NCBI RefSeq assembly: GCF_035594125.1
Contig: NC_087167.1
Coordinates: 2,812,501-2,876,500 of the forward strand
Direction of reading: 5' to 3'
Source: Scylla paramamosain
Lineage: Eukaryota > Arthropoda > Malacostraca > Decapoda > Portunidae
Length of the DNA: 64,000 nt
The first letter of the stretch is position 1, and the number at the start of each line of letters is the position of its first letter. Below, one piece after another: positions 12,355 through 24,963 of the stretch. Below the pieces are notes generated by a model, which saw nothing but the letters and a program-made list of their open reading frames with translations, was not told the DNA's origin and searched no databases. The translations under genes and the position numbers were made by a program.

Positions 12355-12698
12355 TTTGTTTATCCTTCTCTGACTAATAATTGATCTAATGAAACTTGAA
12401 TTTTGTCTTTAGTATTGAAATTATTAATACAAGACATACCAGCAAAATGTTCCCAGTATATCATCATGTCAGTTTATCCTTTTCTGACTAATTATCTATC
12501 TAATGGAGATTGAAAACTATTCCTAATACTGAAAATGTTAATACGAGACGTACCAGCACAGCATTCCCAGCATGTCATATATTCCTGGGCCTCGACTCTA
12601 TACATCTGTTTATCCTTCGCTGACTAGTGAAGCTTGAAAACTGTCTCTACTGTTAGTGCAAGACATGCCATAACAACTTTCCCAGCATCCTTGTCTTG
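12355..12698. repeat. Diverged tandem triplication, ~90-140 bp units
   Basis: Three units start at about 12355, 12469 and 12606, each beginning with GTTTATCCTT and CTGACTA. Each continues through an ATTGAA/CTTGAAAA segment, a (T)AATAC-AAGACATACCAG block and TTCCCAGYAT. The last unit is shortest. The array directly follows the TTAA element end at 12253 and may be part of it. Confidence 0.85.
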
Positions 12699-12955
12699 TG
12701 TTCCTGATTTACACCTACAAGTACACACCCTCACGGCCACAGGCTTTATACCAACACACCTGATCCCCGCCGTGTCCATCCCCACACCTGCCCCACACCT
12801 GAGCCGCGCCGCCCCTACAGGATCCTGCCCTGCTCTCCCCCTCCATCCTGCGTGGCGGATTAGGGCTCAACATCCTGTGGTGGGCGCGGGTCCTCCCACT
12901 TTTTCCTGTCGAGGACAACAGGTGGGGGCATGGCAGGTGCTTCCCAGGTGGTGGT

Positions 12956-12956
<1 letters not shown>

Positions 12957-13039
<83 letters not shown>
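12957..13039. repeat. (GT)n microsatellite, 83 bp
   Basis: Perfect GT tract entered from a short GGT run. Confidence 0.98.
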
Positions 13040-13041
<2 letters not shown>

Positions 13042-13080
13042 TTATGCAGGATATAGTGTTCGACTGTGATGATAAACACC

Positions 13081-13114
<34 letters not shown>
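13081..13114. repeat. (TTG)n microsatellite, 34 bp
   Basis: Perfect TTG run decaying into TTATT-rich sequence. Confidence 0.96.
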
Positions 13115-13354
13115 ATTATTTGATTATTATTTTATTTTGTTATTGTTATCATTATTACCATTATATACGTACGACACCTCTCGTTCCCCTTTTGTTTTTC
13201 GATCACTTCTTAGGTGGCGTCACGCGCGCCCCGGCAGTCAGCGGCTTGCCTCTGGGCTGTAAGGTTTACTCTGTACTTGCCAGTTTGTTATTATACTGGG
13301 AGATACAGTATTTGCTGTTATCTCTGTATTTAGACATTATTACAAGAGCTAGCG

Positions 13355-13378
13355 CATCATCATCATCATCATCATCAT
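13355..13378. repeat. (ATC)n microsatellite, 24 bp
   Basis: Perfect ATC run about 160 bp upstream of ratchet-like site 1. Confidence 0.95.
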
Positions 13379-13434
13379 TTGTTGCTACCGGTATTGTTCT
13401 CCACTACTACTACTGCAGCTGCTTCTACTGCTAC

Positions 13435-13438
<4 letters not shown>

Positions 13439-13471
<33 letters not shown>
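13439..13471. repeat. (GT)n microsatellite, 33 bp
   Basis: Perfect GT tract 70 bp upstream of the acceptor at 13540. UG-rich runs near 3' splice sites can bind splicing factors in other systems. Confidence 0.97.
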
Positions 13472-13475
<4 letters not shown>

Positions 13476-13504
13476 AGTGGCGAGTCTTCTATTCTCTCAG
13501 TACT

Positions 13505-13594
13505 CTGATAAGTAATATATGCAATTTGTTTTTGTTGCAGGTATGTACATCCAGGCGTGTGTGATGCAGGAGTGGTGCTGACCCGGCGGTGAGT
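13505..13594 (+). promoter_or_regulatory. Candidate recursive-splicing (ratchet) site 1 with RS-exon
   Basis: Seen: CTGAT (branch-point match to CTRAY, A at 13508), then the T-rich tract TTTGTTTTTGTTG, CAG ending at 13540, and GTATGT starting at 13541 with no bases between. A second donor, GCG|GTGAGTG, starts at 13589. The piece 13541-13588 (48 nt) would thus be an RS-exon. Known: in long Drosophila introns a 3' splice site directly abutting a 5' splice site lets the intron be removed in steps. In vertebrates the downstream donor defines an RS-exon that is then spliced out. Read in the phase left by the exon at 837-964, the 48 nt meet TGA after seven codons, so inclusion would truncate the product. 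Inference: a functional ratchet site on the + strand. Alternative: an ordinary small exon. Confidence 0.5.
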
Positions 13595-13775
13595 GTTGGC
13601 TGGTGACCTGGTTTGCTGGTATGGCGGGTGACTGGTGTGACCCCTAGTGTTGAATATACTATTTACACTCTGGCTGAGAAGAGAAGGAAGCGCGTAAAAG
13701 GCGAACACTGACTTCCACAGAGAATATTCTTTACATTTACTTGACATGTACATTTATTTCTAGAAGTGTGCCATG

Positions 13776-13778
<3 letters not shown>

Positions 13779-13846
<68 letters not shown>
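13779..13846. repeat. (GA)n microsatellite, 68 bp
   Basis: Perfect AG tract. Confidence 0.98.
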
Positions 13847-13849
<3 letters not shown>

Positions 13850-14060
13850 AGAACAATGGATATATGTATAAGTGTGGAAGGGAGGACAGGCAGGGAGTCT
13901 TGAGTAGAGGTGTGTGTGTGCCACAGCGCCTGTCTGTTCCAAACTTGCAGGTGAACCGAAGGTAAAGTGAAATACTTAATTTACTGGTTCAGAGACTAGG
14001 GATCCTTGAGTATGTTAGCACCCTCAAGACACATCAGATGCGAAGAAAAAAATGTGTATC

Positions 14061-14084
14061 CTGTATTTTGTTTCGTTGCTGCAG
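14061..14084 (+). promoter_or_regulatory. Orphan strong 3' splice-site-like sequence
   Basis: CTGTATTTTGTTTCGTTGCTGCAG followed by AGGAAGCAGCC. It matches acceptor consensus well, but no good donor follows within about 200 bp. The surrounding ~280 bp are open on both strands without recognisable products. Confidence 0.25.
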
Positions 14085-14089
14085 AGGAA

Positions 14090-15790
14090 GCAGCCTGTTC
14101 CTTCACTGGCTTGTTCGCAGCATACCAGAATCCAGTCCCGGGTTGTTGGGGCCAGATGGAGGCGGGCCAGCCCCAGGCCAGGCGGATTATACTGCCAGTC
14201 ACTTTGCTGGAAATTAGCGACATTCCTACGATTAAGGCGACTCGTTTACACAGCAGTATCGTCTGTTGTGTAGTAGTATGAACTCCTATTTTAATAAAAA
14301 ATAAAATACCAATTTTCCAAAACGACTTGAGTGATGTCTGAGTACGTTAATGTTCAGATAACGTATGTTTAAAAGTAAAAAAAAATAAATAAAAATGCTG
14401 CTAAAGATTATCTGAACACAAAATTACTTTCTGGCAAGACTCACAAAACTGTATCTTCTTCCCCACGTATACTTTTCATGTTCTTCAGATTAAAACCATG
14501 TTTCTTCCTCGGTATTATTACATTTTCGTAGTAACATCCTTGTCCTGGAGCAATTAGGCAGCAGACCTGGGCTATAATTGGGGCAAAGAACATTCCGCTG
14601 GCTGGAGCGGGTAGCGGCTGCCCTTGGCTACTACCTGTCCGCCATGTGCCTCCGTGCCCGGCTTGCTGCAATTTTGAGCCACTGCTTTTATTCTGTTCCC
14701 TCTCAAGGGATGTCCTCATCTCAGTAAGGCAGAGGCAGGGCGTGTAGAGTAATTGAAAGAACATATTCGTATCATTAATTCAAAACTTGTAGTGATCACA
14801 CGCGACGGAAAGCTCCTTCTGGTATTCACATCCAGTTTTTGTACTGTTTGTATTTAACACTACCTGTTCTACCCGGTAATTACAGAGTTAAACACAAGTA
14901 CATGTACGTAATTAGCAAGAAATGTTTGTGATCTCTCCTGGTGAGGTTGTAGGTTGCCGTGAGTTAGTGGAGCAGGTGTGGTCGTTATCAGGCCCTTCAT
15001 CCGCTTCTTGTGGCAGTCGTTAGCTGTGGTCGCTCAGGTAGTCCTCACATGAGAGACGGTTATTCATGAGGCAGTAGCTTAGGACGATCTTCTGCATTCC
15101 TTTTTTTTTTCTGGGGTTGGGCTCAAGGTCGGAGGGAGGGAGGAGTTATGGCGGGTGGGACGCGTCGGCCAAGATGGCTCTCCTCGCCTCCTCCAGGGTG
15201 TTTAGGTGGCCGAGGAGGAGGAAGCCTTACAGGGACGTGCCCCTCGGGAAGCTGAGGGACGGGTGGCAGTGTCTTGGTGTCGAAGGTACAATTTCAGGAG
15301 AGGCTTAACACGAATGCGCGTTGTTTGGCCACTATTTTCTTTTTCCTTTTCCTTTTTTTTTTTTTTTAACTGCCCGTCCTTGGGTGGGTGCAAGTCAGTG
15401 GTAAGACACACGAGTGAATGAGTTTAGGCTGAATTGTCCTTTGCCTACCATTCAGTATATACAACATCATCATTAGCCTCGGTATTTGTTCCAGTTCACT
15501 GCCTTTAAGTGACTTACCAACACTGAACTCGACTACTTCTTGTCGAGGCGCGGGTGTAAGAATGCGAATTGGGAGAGCGATGCAATTACGTGTCTTCTAA
15601 GATGAAATGCCTCTGTGGGGAGGAAAGTGAGTCGCGTGGGTGGAGAGAGGGAGAGAAGGAGGGAGCGAGAAAGGGTGTCTGAGGTGCGTGGTAAGGCAGG
15701 TGATGTCTGATGTGAGGTGTTGCGAGTGGCGGTGGCGAGGGTATGTGCAGGTGAGATAATTGATGATGCCTCTGATGTGTTCCTGACGCA
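14090..15790. other. Unique sequence without recognised genes
   Basis: Holds poly-T runs at 15101-15110 and 15353-15367. A 107-residue minus-strand open frame at 14441-14764 has no recognisable features. Confidence 0.5.
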
Positions 15791-15800
15791 CTGCTTTTCG

Positions 15801-15805
15801 TGTGT

Positions 15806-15836
<31 letters not shown>
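15801..15836. repeat. (TG)n microsatellite with one interruption
   Basis: GT tract with a single A at about 15810. Confidence 0.94.
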
Positions 15837-15853
15837 GCTGTGATCATACTCAG

Positions 15854-15930
15854 CACCCACGTACCCAAATAGACATAATGCGAGCCACAAGGTTCGGGTT
15901 GGTGACGGCATTACAAATTGCGCATCACAG
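15854..15930 (+). other. Weak exon-like interval
   Basis: An ATACTCAG acceptor-like site at 15853 follows a TG tract rather than pyrimidines, and a donor CACAG|GTAAGG starts at 15931. The 77 nt are open in two frames (one reads IDIMRATRFGLVTALQIAHH). The poor acceptor keeps this at low confidence. Confidence 0.12.
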
Positions 15931-16965
15931 GTAAGGAGTGAGTGGCGAGTCGGCTGAATCAGGGATATTTTCTTTAGTGCACGTGTACTCATGTTACACG
16001 AGTATGCGATTCAGACGGAAGTTTGGTTTCATCCCTTTAGTTACGATTGACTTAATCCTATAGCTGGCGGCGGTCTTGGCAACGAAAGAGTGGGAAGGAA
16101 GATGCTGCACCTACTTAAGACGAATTTCTCTTTTGGTTTCATACTGGCGTAACCGTTGAAAGCAGGAATGTAATAATATACCCAATTCTTTAGCAAGAAG
16201 AACTGGTTCGAAGCACCTTCAAAAGAATTTAAATTACAATGCTCTTGATGCTCGTTCCCTTGTTCTCGGCGGGCGTGTTTGAGTACTGGATTCGCTGCTT
16301 TAGACTGTGTGGCTGCGGGAAAATACCAAAAAACATTACCTTCATTAAATGGCAATCTTTAAAAGGGTACGGAATGCGCTTGGAAATGATGTACCGCTCA
16401 GGTGTGTGCTGCGTACAGATCACTGCAGTACACCTGGCATGGTACGACTCACCTGCTGCGTAGTGTAATTCACATAATCGATGAGGCAACAGATGGCGGG
16501 AGCACTGGAAAGCACCACCTGAGCACCACCCCGGCATTGCCTAATCCCGGTGGGTGGGCCGGGAGGCGAGGGTCCCGGGGGAGGAAGGGAGAGGGGATCT
16601 TGCCACACCTGGATTCCTACAGCGACCTTGGCCATCTGCCCGCCCTCCCCCCCCCCACTCTACGTCAGTGGGGCCCCACATGTGGTTGACCAATGACAGG
16701 GGACGGAGGAGTCCACCTGGTCCTCGGGTCATCTTCAGACATTGCTACAAGGCTCAATTCGCCGATATGGAAGCTGATACCTTGCCGTGGATCGCCTTCC
16801 CACATGCCATCTCGAATTTGGTGTTCCACTTGACTTTGCTTTCCACCTCGTTTTTTTTTCCCCCTTTTTTTTGTCGTGGCGTCCTTTGTGTTCCGCATGA
16901 CGGGACGCCAGATAAACGACCACTGAAAGTAACGCTGCGTACCTCGTGGCAGCGAGACTAAGATT

Positions 16966-17658
16966 GTGGATACAAGTGCTCGGACACTGAGGGCGCGTGT
17001 CCTGGCCACCCTTCACTTCCTCGAGGTCTGCCCTCCCAATACCCCCATTTCCGTTCATTCATTGAATCTCAGCCTTATCTTCAGTACAATGAACGCCCCA
17101 ACCCTGTTAATGCCTCATGGGAGTGATGTTTATCCTCTTAGTTATATAAAGCTCATTCTTAAACTCACTCACTTTAATCTACTCTTAATTTCAAATAATG
17201 TAGTTTATCAAAATATAGATCTTCTGTTGTTTGTTCTTCCTTTGTGCTCCTTTGTATTTCTCTGCATGTCTTTCACGTTCTTGAAGTATACAGATATCTT
17301 TCACAGCACGCATGCATCTGTATCTCTCAGCTATTTCCAGCAACAAGTAATCAAAATATCCAGTGCAGCGCCGCGTCCCCAATCATCCTTCACAAGCTCA
17401 CTTTCACCTCCATACAAGCATGCATTTCATCACCCTCAAACCCACTTATGCCCATCTCCCACCATGCCATCACCATCACCACCTACCTCTTCCCTCCCCT
17501 TCAGCTTACCCACACCTCCGTTGCCAATTCTCCCCACCCTACATTTACTCACACCCCGCGTTATGATTAAGGTACGTACATTTTTTGTTTCCTTAACCAT
17601 CCAAGTAATGAACCTCTTACCGCCTAGCATGTACTGGGGCAATTCAAGAAAGAAGTAG
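16966..17658 (+). other. Longest open frame outside tri- and dinucleotide repeats (230 codons)
   Basis: The first ~120 residues are hydrophobic, with NIDLLLFVLPLCSFVFLCMS as a possible membrane segment. The rest is Pro/Ser/His-rich because the strand is short of G between about 17380 and 17570. No family signature, no clear start context and no duplicate elsewhere in the window. Low-G composition removes most stop codons, so chance is a reasonable explanation. Confidence 0.15.
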
Positions 17659-18025
17659 CTGAAAGGTGGTGTTTCCATAGCACCACAAGGTAATTGGGAT
17701 GGCAGCGATTCGTGTTTTCCTTATGCAACACCGATAGACTAGGCGTTTAGGACTGCGAGGTACACGAGGCAAGGAATGCTGCCGTCCTTGTACTGCTCAA
17801 GTAGGTAAGGAAAGGTCTTGTGCGGACTCTTAAACAGTAATACGGCAGGAGGTTGCAAGGGAGAGGGCGGGTGGGGAGGTGTGACGGGCGGAGAAAGCAG
17901 AGGCGCCAGGCGGAGTGAGGGGTGAGGAAGGGGAGGGAGGGATGCAAGGCGCATGGGAAGGATCCAAGAGTAGAAATGCAAAAGGGAAAAAAAGAAAAAA
18001 AAGGTGGTCCGGAAATGAATGCTAT

Positions 18026-18027
<2 letters not shown>

Positions 18028-18108
<81 letters not shown>
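18028..18108. repeat. (GA)n microsatellite, 81 bp
   Basis: Perfect GA tract. A (CT) tract lies 332 bp downstream. Confidence 0.98.
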
Positions 18109-18111
<3 letters not shown>

Positions 18112-18436
18112 CTAAACGGACAAAGTACTACGCATCAATATTTTGAAGTCGGGACAAACGCAGACAACCTTGACCTATGCCTGTGTAATTAGACAAGGCA
18201 GACCATCCTCACGGAATGCGTCGTGCGGCAGCTCTCGACCTGGGGATCAGCGGCACACCTCAGCGTCATGACCTCGCTGCAGTATCTACCGGGATGGCAG
18301 TCACATCGGCGGGACACGAGGCACACCGCTGGAGACAGTCATTGGGAGAGCAGCGGCCAGTGGAGGTGTGGCAGCAGCGAGAGGAAACCTTGGCGCCAGG
18401 GCGGATTCCAGGCTGCCGTCATTGGAGTGCAGCGAA

Positions 18437-18440
<4 letters not shown>

Positions 18441-18508
<68 letters not shown>
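18441..18508. repeat. (CT)n microsatellite, 68 bp
   Basis: Perfect CT tract ending in CTGTCTGTC variants; complementary to the GA tract at 18028-18108. Confidence 0.98.
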
Positions 18509-18512
<4 letters not shown>

Positions 18513-19035
18513 GTCTTTTGGCAGTGCTCAGGCTGCGCCAATCCACGTTGCTGGTGGAGGAAAGAAACAGATGTGTTGGAATGTGATACGGTCAAAGAGA
18601 CGACGTGCTCATAGTCGTCTTTTTTTTCCCTCCAAGTACTGTGAGTGCTGTAGATCCATAAAACTGGCTTTGCCGCATGGCTGAGCATCGGTAGGCAAAT
18701 CTTAGTGTGCAGAGTTCACGCACCGTTCAGCAGTGAGTGATAGCTACGAGTGCTGATGTCTGATATCGCCATGAGGACGCCCGCTCCCCAAGGCATGGCA
18801 AGCACCACCCTCGGAAGTGCTGCACATCTGAGCTCCATCCCATCCTCGTTTCTATACGTGAGTCGAAGTCGTGCTTATTAGTCAGTAAATAAATGCTTAA
18901 ATTCTTTCCTTGAGTCAAAATGTATCAAATTGTCAGTGTCTCTTTCACTCTTTTCCTTTTGAATACTTAATGCGGGTTAGGTTTATTGGCCGAATTGCTC
19001 GAAGTCTCACGTGGCACTACAGTGAAACTTTCCCT

Positions 19036-19041
19036 CCTCTC

Positions 19042-19082
<41 letters not shown>
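19036..19082. repeat. (CT)n microsatellite, 47 bp, one interruption
   Basis: A single A at about 19047 splits the tract. Confidence 0.96.
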
Positions 19083-19085
<3 letters not shown>

Positions 19086-20177
19086 TTAATATCCAGAACT
19101 TTTTTGTGACTACGTTCTCCATGACTCCGTTTTCACCAGCGCGTGTCTTGGTGTGTGTCCTTCACTGAGAGCCACCGCCACTGCTGCTGCTGCCTTCCTG
19201 GCCTTAGCTGTGAAGTGGTTCCTCAAAGCTACCGGTAAAATATTTCTCATCACGCAACTCCTGACTTGACACTTTATACAATTCCGTAACATTCTGAAAA
19301 GTTATCACATTACACATTAATAAAGAATAAATATGTTAATAATAAACGTAAAGGACAAATCGCATGACAACTCATCATTAGGATTATCTCAGTTCTCTTG
19401 CGCTTTCTTAGACCCCAACAATGGTAATATTGTCAACCACACACACGCCTCCTCGCTGTTGGAGAGTCTATGTAAGGCGGTCACTTTGCCTCCAACCTCA
19501 GTGCTCACCATCGCTCACCGCCTCGATCAAATACCTCTTGCTGACTTATAATGAATGTTTGTCACGAGTGCTGAGGCGAGCCATCGTCCACGTCCTCCAG
19601 TCAGCATTGTGTAGAATAAGCACGACACGCCCGTTAAGGAGCATCACATCCATCGCTGCCTTTATTATAAGAGAGTTTCGGATGGGGTACACGTGTCCGG
19701 CGTCTCCTGATCCCATTAATATAGTCCACAGCCGGTGTAGATTCCTTTTGGAGATCTCCTCTTTGGTCGGAATCTCCTTCGTGTGTTCTCTCGTTGCATA
19801 ATCCCATCGGTAAAGTTAAGTGTTGTTTCTTAAGTTGCCTGATGTTAATGGAGAGTTGTTTATGGCAGCCTGGTCGTCCCTCGTCTCTTGCCTCCTCACG
19901 TCCTGGCTACGTCCTCAAGGCCAGACACGAGGAGACGTTGAGTGCTCCTTCACCACTCGACGCTGTGTTGTGCTGGTGGCTTGTGGAGGGCGGGCGGGAA
20001 CGGGGCTGTGTATGATAATTATGCCTGACGGAGGGGATATTGTATATAGGGAGTCATTTACGGAGGAACAGGCGGAGGAAAGAAGCAGGGGACATCAGGT
20101 ACGAATGCCTTTTTGTCTTCGTTAGTGATGGATTGTGGGTATGTGTCTGATTTTTGCCATGTTTTGATTTATGGCTA

Positions 20178-20180
<3 letters not shown>

Positions 20181-20240
<60 letters not shown>
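20181..20240. repeat. (CA)n microsatellite, 60 bp
   Basis: Perfect CA tract. The GT tract at 20604 could pair with it. Confidence 0.98.
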
Positions 20241-20242
<2 letters not shown>

Positions 20243-20367
20243 ACAAGCAGCAGTAGCCTTGGTGAGTACAGACAGCCTTTCTAATCGACACAGGAAGCCA
20301 GCCGACCAGGCCATTCAGACCGCCGGGAGGAAAAGCAACTATTTGTGTGGACGCAGTGGACTACCTC

Positions 20368-20369
<2 letters not shown>

Positions 20370-20445
<76 letters not shown>
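20370..20445. repeat. (CT)n microsatellite, 76 bp
   Basis: Perfect CT tract. Confidence 0.98.
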
Positions 20446-20448
<3 letters not shown>

Positions 20449-20601
20449 CACACTTATGCTCCCCGCGCTGCTCTGGAGGACATTCTAAGGGCGGGGAAGG
20501 CCGACCGACCTGATGTCTCTTTCACAATCAAATGATAAGTGTTCGGAGAAAATATGAATGTGCGTAGGATGGCAGTGTGTGGGAGGCGAGGGCTGTCTGT
20601 A

Positions 20602-20603
<2 letters not shown>

Positions 20604-20658
<55 letters not shown>
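20604..20658. repeat. (GT)n microsatellite, 55 bp
   Basis: Perfect TG tract. Confidence 0.98.
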
Positions 20659-20662
<4 letters not shown>

Positions 20663-20998
20663 CAGTCGCATGTACGCATTACCATTTGAAATCCTCCCTC
20701 CATCCTGCCTCACACAAATGACGCCGTGACCTCCCTCCACAAGAAACACTGATAAAGTACAGCACCGCACTACGTATTTGGCCTACGCTTAATTTGATAT
20801 TACTCAGACCGAGCCTTATAAAGTAGTCCATCTTCACGCCCATGGATAGACAGCACGGAACACCAGACTGGAGGCCCCGGGCAGTGTGGCTATGGCTCAT
20901 AATCTTCAGTGTTTTATCGTCTTCTCCCTTTTATTCCTAACCGGCCTTAGAGGAAGTTATTTTGGGTTTACAAGAATGTTTTCGTGATTCTATTCAAT

Positions 20999-21295
20999 TT
21001 AACCAGGATTTGGGATTATCAATAAAGAGGACATCCATGCGAATCTATTTTTTTTTATCACTATAAGCTTTAGAAATTATGCCTTTATTCTTTAACGTTT
21101 TGCCGATTTTGTCATCGATATTAGTTAATGTTATTTTGCGTCTTCAGTGGCGTTTGTATGGTTCTAGCTATTTGGTGTAATGACTCTGAGATATTTCTTC
21201 TTGCTCTACAGCCATCTCCACTCATCATACTGGCTAGTAATATTGAATTGCTCTCTAGTGCTGTGAATTGTCGCTTATCGCAGTGAAAGGGTTAA
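20999..21295 (-). mobile_element. TTAA-bounded short element, family B copy
   Basis: The right end reads GCAGTGAAAGGGTTAA, the reverse complement of the terminus at 12253. The left boundary is placed at the TTAA of 20999-21002 and is less sure. An internal TCCATGCGAATCTATTTTTT resembles TCCATGCAGACATTTTTTT in the 40.1-kb copy. Length ~297 bp, no coding capacity seen. Confidence 0.5.
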
Positions 21296-21969
21296 CGACC
21301 ATTCAGCAGCATCAGTTGAAAAACACACGTGAAAAATCCAACTTGTCATTTCTGTAACGCTCTTAGTGATACCCCGAAGCGTTTAAGAATACGTGCTAAA
21401 GTTTAAATCCTGATGAAAGCCCAAGGATTTTTCTTTTAATACGGCGCGTACTGTGCGTCAGATGGCTTCTCTTTGAACTGGAGTGCCGCCCGGCCGCCTG
21501 CCTTCCTCTACTCTGTGAAAGTTTCCCCCGTCAGCAGCTTTTCCCAGCGTGTACGGGTCGTGAGCGTCGTTTCCATGTAGCCGCCGGTGACAAGATAGTA
21601 AGTCACCGTTGGGGACACAGTTTCTTTTGCGTCGCAGTTTCTCTTGGAATACAATTTTATTTAGACTTAGTTTCTCCGTCAGCGTGGTTTCTTCGTCGAA
21701 AGTTTTCTGTTTTTGCTCTATTCTGTTGGTCGTAGCTTGATGTCTGACGCTATTACTTTTTGACTAGATCTATTTGAAGGCATTTCCTGATTCTACGCAG
21801 TTTTCCTCCCAGCGTTGTTGTTTAGTTTAGTTCCTTTATCTACGCCGCTTTTATTTGGAGGTGATAGTCTGACATGGCACGAGAATTTACATACGTAGCT
21901 GTTATTTACTTAACTCGCCTCACGCTTTGTCGCTGTCAGTTTTGTTGGATTTTCTGGTTTTCTTTAAGA

Positions 21970-21973
<4 letters not shown>

Positions 21974-22041
<68 letters not shown>
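21974..22041. repeat. (GA)n microsatellite, 68 bp
   Basis: Perfect GA tract followed by a short ATATAT run. Confidence 0.98.
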
Positions 22042-22045
<4 letters not shown>

Positions 22046-22049
22046 ATAT

Positions 22050-24917
22050 TTCTTCATAGGAATTTTCCCTAAGCATCACCTGCTCACCTCACAAACATAT
22101 TGTAGAAGAGAATACTTAGGAAAAAAAAATAATACTGGAACTATCAGTGGTCCTGCGCCAGGGCGCGGCTTTCCAGGAACCACGAGTTACATCAACGAAT
22201 TCTCTCCCTCTCCTCCCCCCAAATAGTACACGTGACCTCCACTCCACGCGTTCAAACTTACGCCTCGTCGCATCTCTACGTTACGAGTACATTGGTCAGT
22301 CTTTCGTGGTCTGTACAGAATAGCTTTGTTTATGCGTATGCTTTAGTTGTGAATCTGTCGTCCTTTTCTTACATACAAATATCAGTTAGTTATTCACCTC
22401 CAATTTTAGGTAATTCTGTTGGCTTCTTTCCTCCATGAACTCGCACCTCAGTGGGTCTTTTGTTTTCTTCCCTTTGTTATCCCTAGCCTGAGCTTCTCTT
22501 ACATAATAGAAAAAAATATTCGTTTAATGATTCCAGTTGTCGTAATACGTTACTGGTTAGTTTTCTTTTAATCATGCAGCAGTTAATTTTATGGTTTCGT
22601 CATTGCAACTTTACTCTGAATGCTATGGCTTCTCCTCCACCTCGGACAAAAGAAAAAAAAAAGTGGTGGTGCAAGTTTCAAGCATAATTTCGAAAGACGA
22701 GTCTGATAGCAGAAGAAGTTACCAAGTTCCTGAGACCTTTTAGTACTTGAGGTTTTATTTTTCCACAGCTATTTAACAAAAAGGTACAAATATTATATTG
22801 TTATTAAAGCCGTACTCTCACATTTTCGATGCATGTTTTACCACTTATCTTACTTTTAAAATATTGTACTGCCAGTATTGGAGTACTGGGATTATCGGTT
22901 TTGTTTTCACGCTTCTGACGACAGATGAACAAAGTTTCCTCATCATTAATGAAAACAAATATCCACAAAACCGTTTAAAAATAGTTACCTTGAGAGAATT
23001 TGGAGCTGTCAGTCTAAGGGTCCATGAGACGGCCCTTGTGATGCCCACAATACGCAGTAGGATTACTCTTCAGTATTGTAGCGTGCGCAGCTTAACTCTA
23101 GCCGGTTTATTTACATGCAAGCCCAAAGCCAGAACTTCCCGTGTCCCTGTGGCTGGCCTTGGAGCGGAGCGTGGACGAAACATTCCAGGATCGGCCCACG
23201 CTACTATTGTGCACGCCGTCCCGTCCTCATTCATGGAACCTGCGAGACCCTGACGTCCAGCCCTAATTTCGCTTCTTCTCCCTACTAAGGCGGGGGACAA
23301 GGGCGGCTTGTGCAGGATGTTTACAGGTAATGGGTCTCTATAAATTAAAGACAGGGCACAGTCACAGATGAAACGTTCATTTTGAATGAAAGGAGATGTG
23401 TCCGTGTATCAGTGAGACGTCTTTTGTGGTGGTAGTTGGCAACCGCTGGCAACGCTACGCCTGAGGACACCTACTACTCCCTGCCTCCTCCTCCCCATCC
23501 CCTCCCATCCCACTCCACCCCTCCCTCCTCCCTGCGTTAAGCCACAAACTTGATAACCATTGTTGACCAGCGTCGTGGTCTTAACTGGTTACGAAATGTG
23601 TTGTAATGGACTAAAAACACGTGCCGAATAGTTAGAGTGCGACGCTTATGGTTTTCTCCGCGTTTACTTATTCAGGTCACGATTCGTATGTTCGTTAGCT
23701 AGGCGTATTGAAAGGAGTACAAGCTAAAAAAGCAGCAAGCACTCGGCCTTCTTCTATACTAGGAAGGTCTTGCGTACACATGCCAGCCCCAGGTGACGCA
23801 ACCCTCCGCAGTGGCACTACATTACTGCGCCAAGCGTGCGCACCAAGGCTGGCCTCAACCACTAGGAAGGTCGTCTCTGTCATTGGAATTATCATACAAT
23901 TGCAGGTCCCACGATCGTAGTTTGTTGTTTTGCGTATTTGGACAAAACCTCTGGCCTCAAGTGAATCCCTAACCAAGAGTACATCACATGCTCTGCTGAA
24001 CACCGTGTCTCCTGCCTGTGTCTGTCATCACTTTGTTTCGACACAGCTTTGGCAAGAAACTCGTCTTATTTTCATCTCGTTCTCGTTTTGTAACACCCTC
24101 TCCTGGAAAGCTAGCGGTCTGGTGGGCTACGCAAACGGAGAAATACACGACTTATATTTGTATCAAGTTTTGATGTATACTTTTATGTGTTTGCGCATTG
24201 AAAACTATATTAAAATACGTCATTTTTTTCAATCCGGAAGCATCCTTGACTAGAGGCGGGTCCGCGGTCTTACTTTGAAGCCATTACTTGGCGCCTGAGG
24301 GGGAGGCGGGAGCCGTTCGTGATCACAGCGGAATATTTTAAGCCACGACATATTGACAAATTGTTTATGAATCTGAGAATTGAAGTAGTGGAAGCGACTT
24401 ACGTTCCTCACAACCACATAACCATTAGTAATTCATGATATCCATAAGTCATATTGTTGTGTATAAGGTGATTTGTGGCACGTTCTATTGTGGATGAGAA
24501 ATAAGTGCTTGCGTAACTCAAAATCATGAATGAGGCTCCGTAAATATGGTCCAAACAAGACTGGTATGAAAGTTTTCACAACACAAAAGGAAGCATTGCT
24601 CTCCCATTGCTGAGTGGACTGGAACAATTTCAACCCAGATTTTTTTTCTTCCATTTCTCCCGTCAGGAAGAAGTATGCAATTTATTTTTTTTATGTCTGG
24701 AAATTTAATATGAAACTTTTTCCATTCATCTCAAATAACCAGTTCCCTTGCAGCGCCTCACCTCAAGTGTTGCCAGCTGTGACGTGACGACACCCATCAG
24801 TGTGTCTCTCCACCTGACACTCCGCACACCTGTTGCCAAATGCCGCACTCTGCTTCTCAATAGATACTTTTCGTCACATACGACAGGCCTTATGCAGCAC
24901 ACTATGTTTCTTAATCC

Positions 24918-24920
<3 letters not shown>
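22050..24920. other. Unique sequence, no recognised genes
   Basis: Contains a good acceptor-like TTTTATTTTTCCACAG ending at 22768 and a 151-codon open frame at 22798-23253, a length expected by chance in 64 kb. Another acceptor-like site ends at about 24754. The peptides show no recognisable domain and no consensus donor follows. Confidence 0.45.

Positions 24921-24961
<41 letters not shown>
24921..24961. repeat. (GA)n microsatellite, 41 bp
   Basis: Perfect GA tract. Confidence 0.97.

Positions 24962-24963
<2 letters not shown>

Noticed and set aside
16201..16215. GGTTCGAAG resembling a tRNA B box
   Set aside because: Lacks the trailing CC, and no A box or cloverleaf could be formed around it; no tRNA found anywhere.
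22798..23253. 151-codon + strand open frame
   Set aside because: Several frames of this length are expected by chance in 64 kb; no family signature and no donor.
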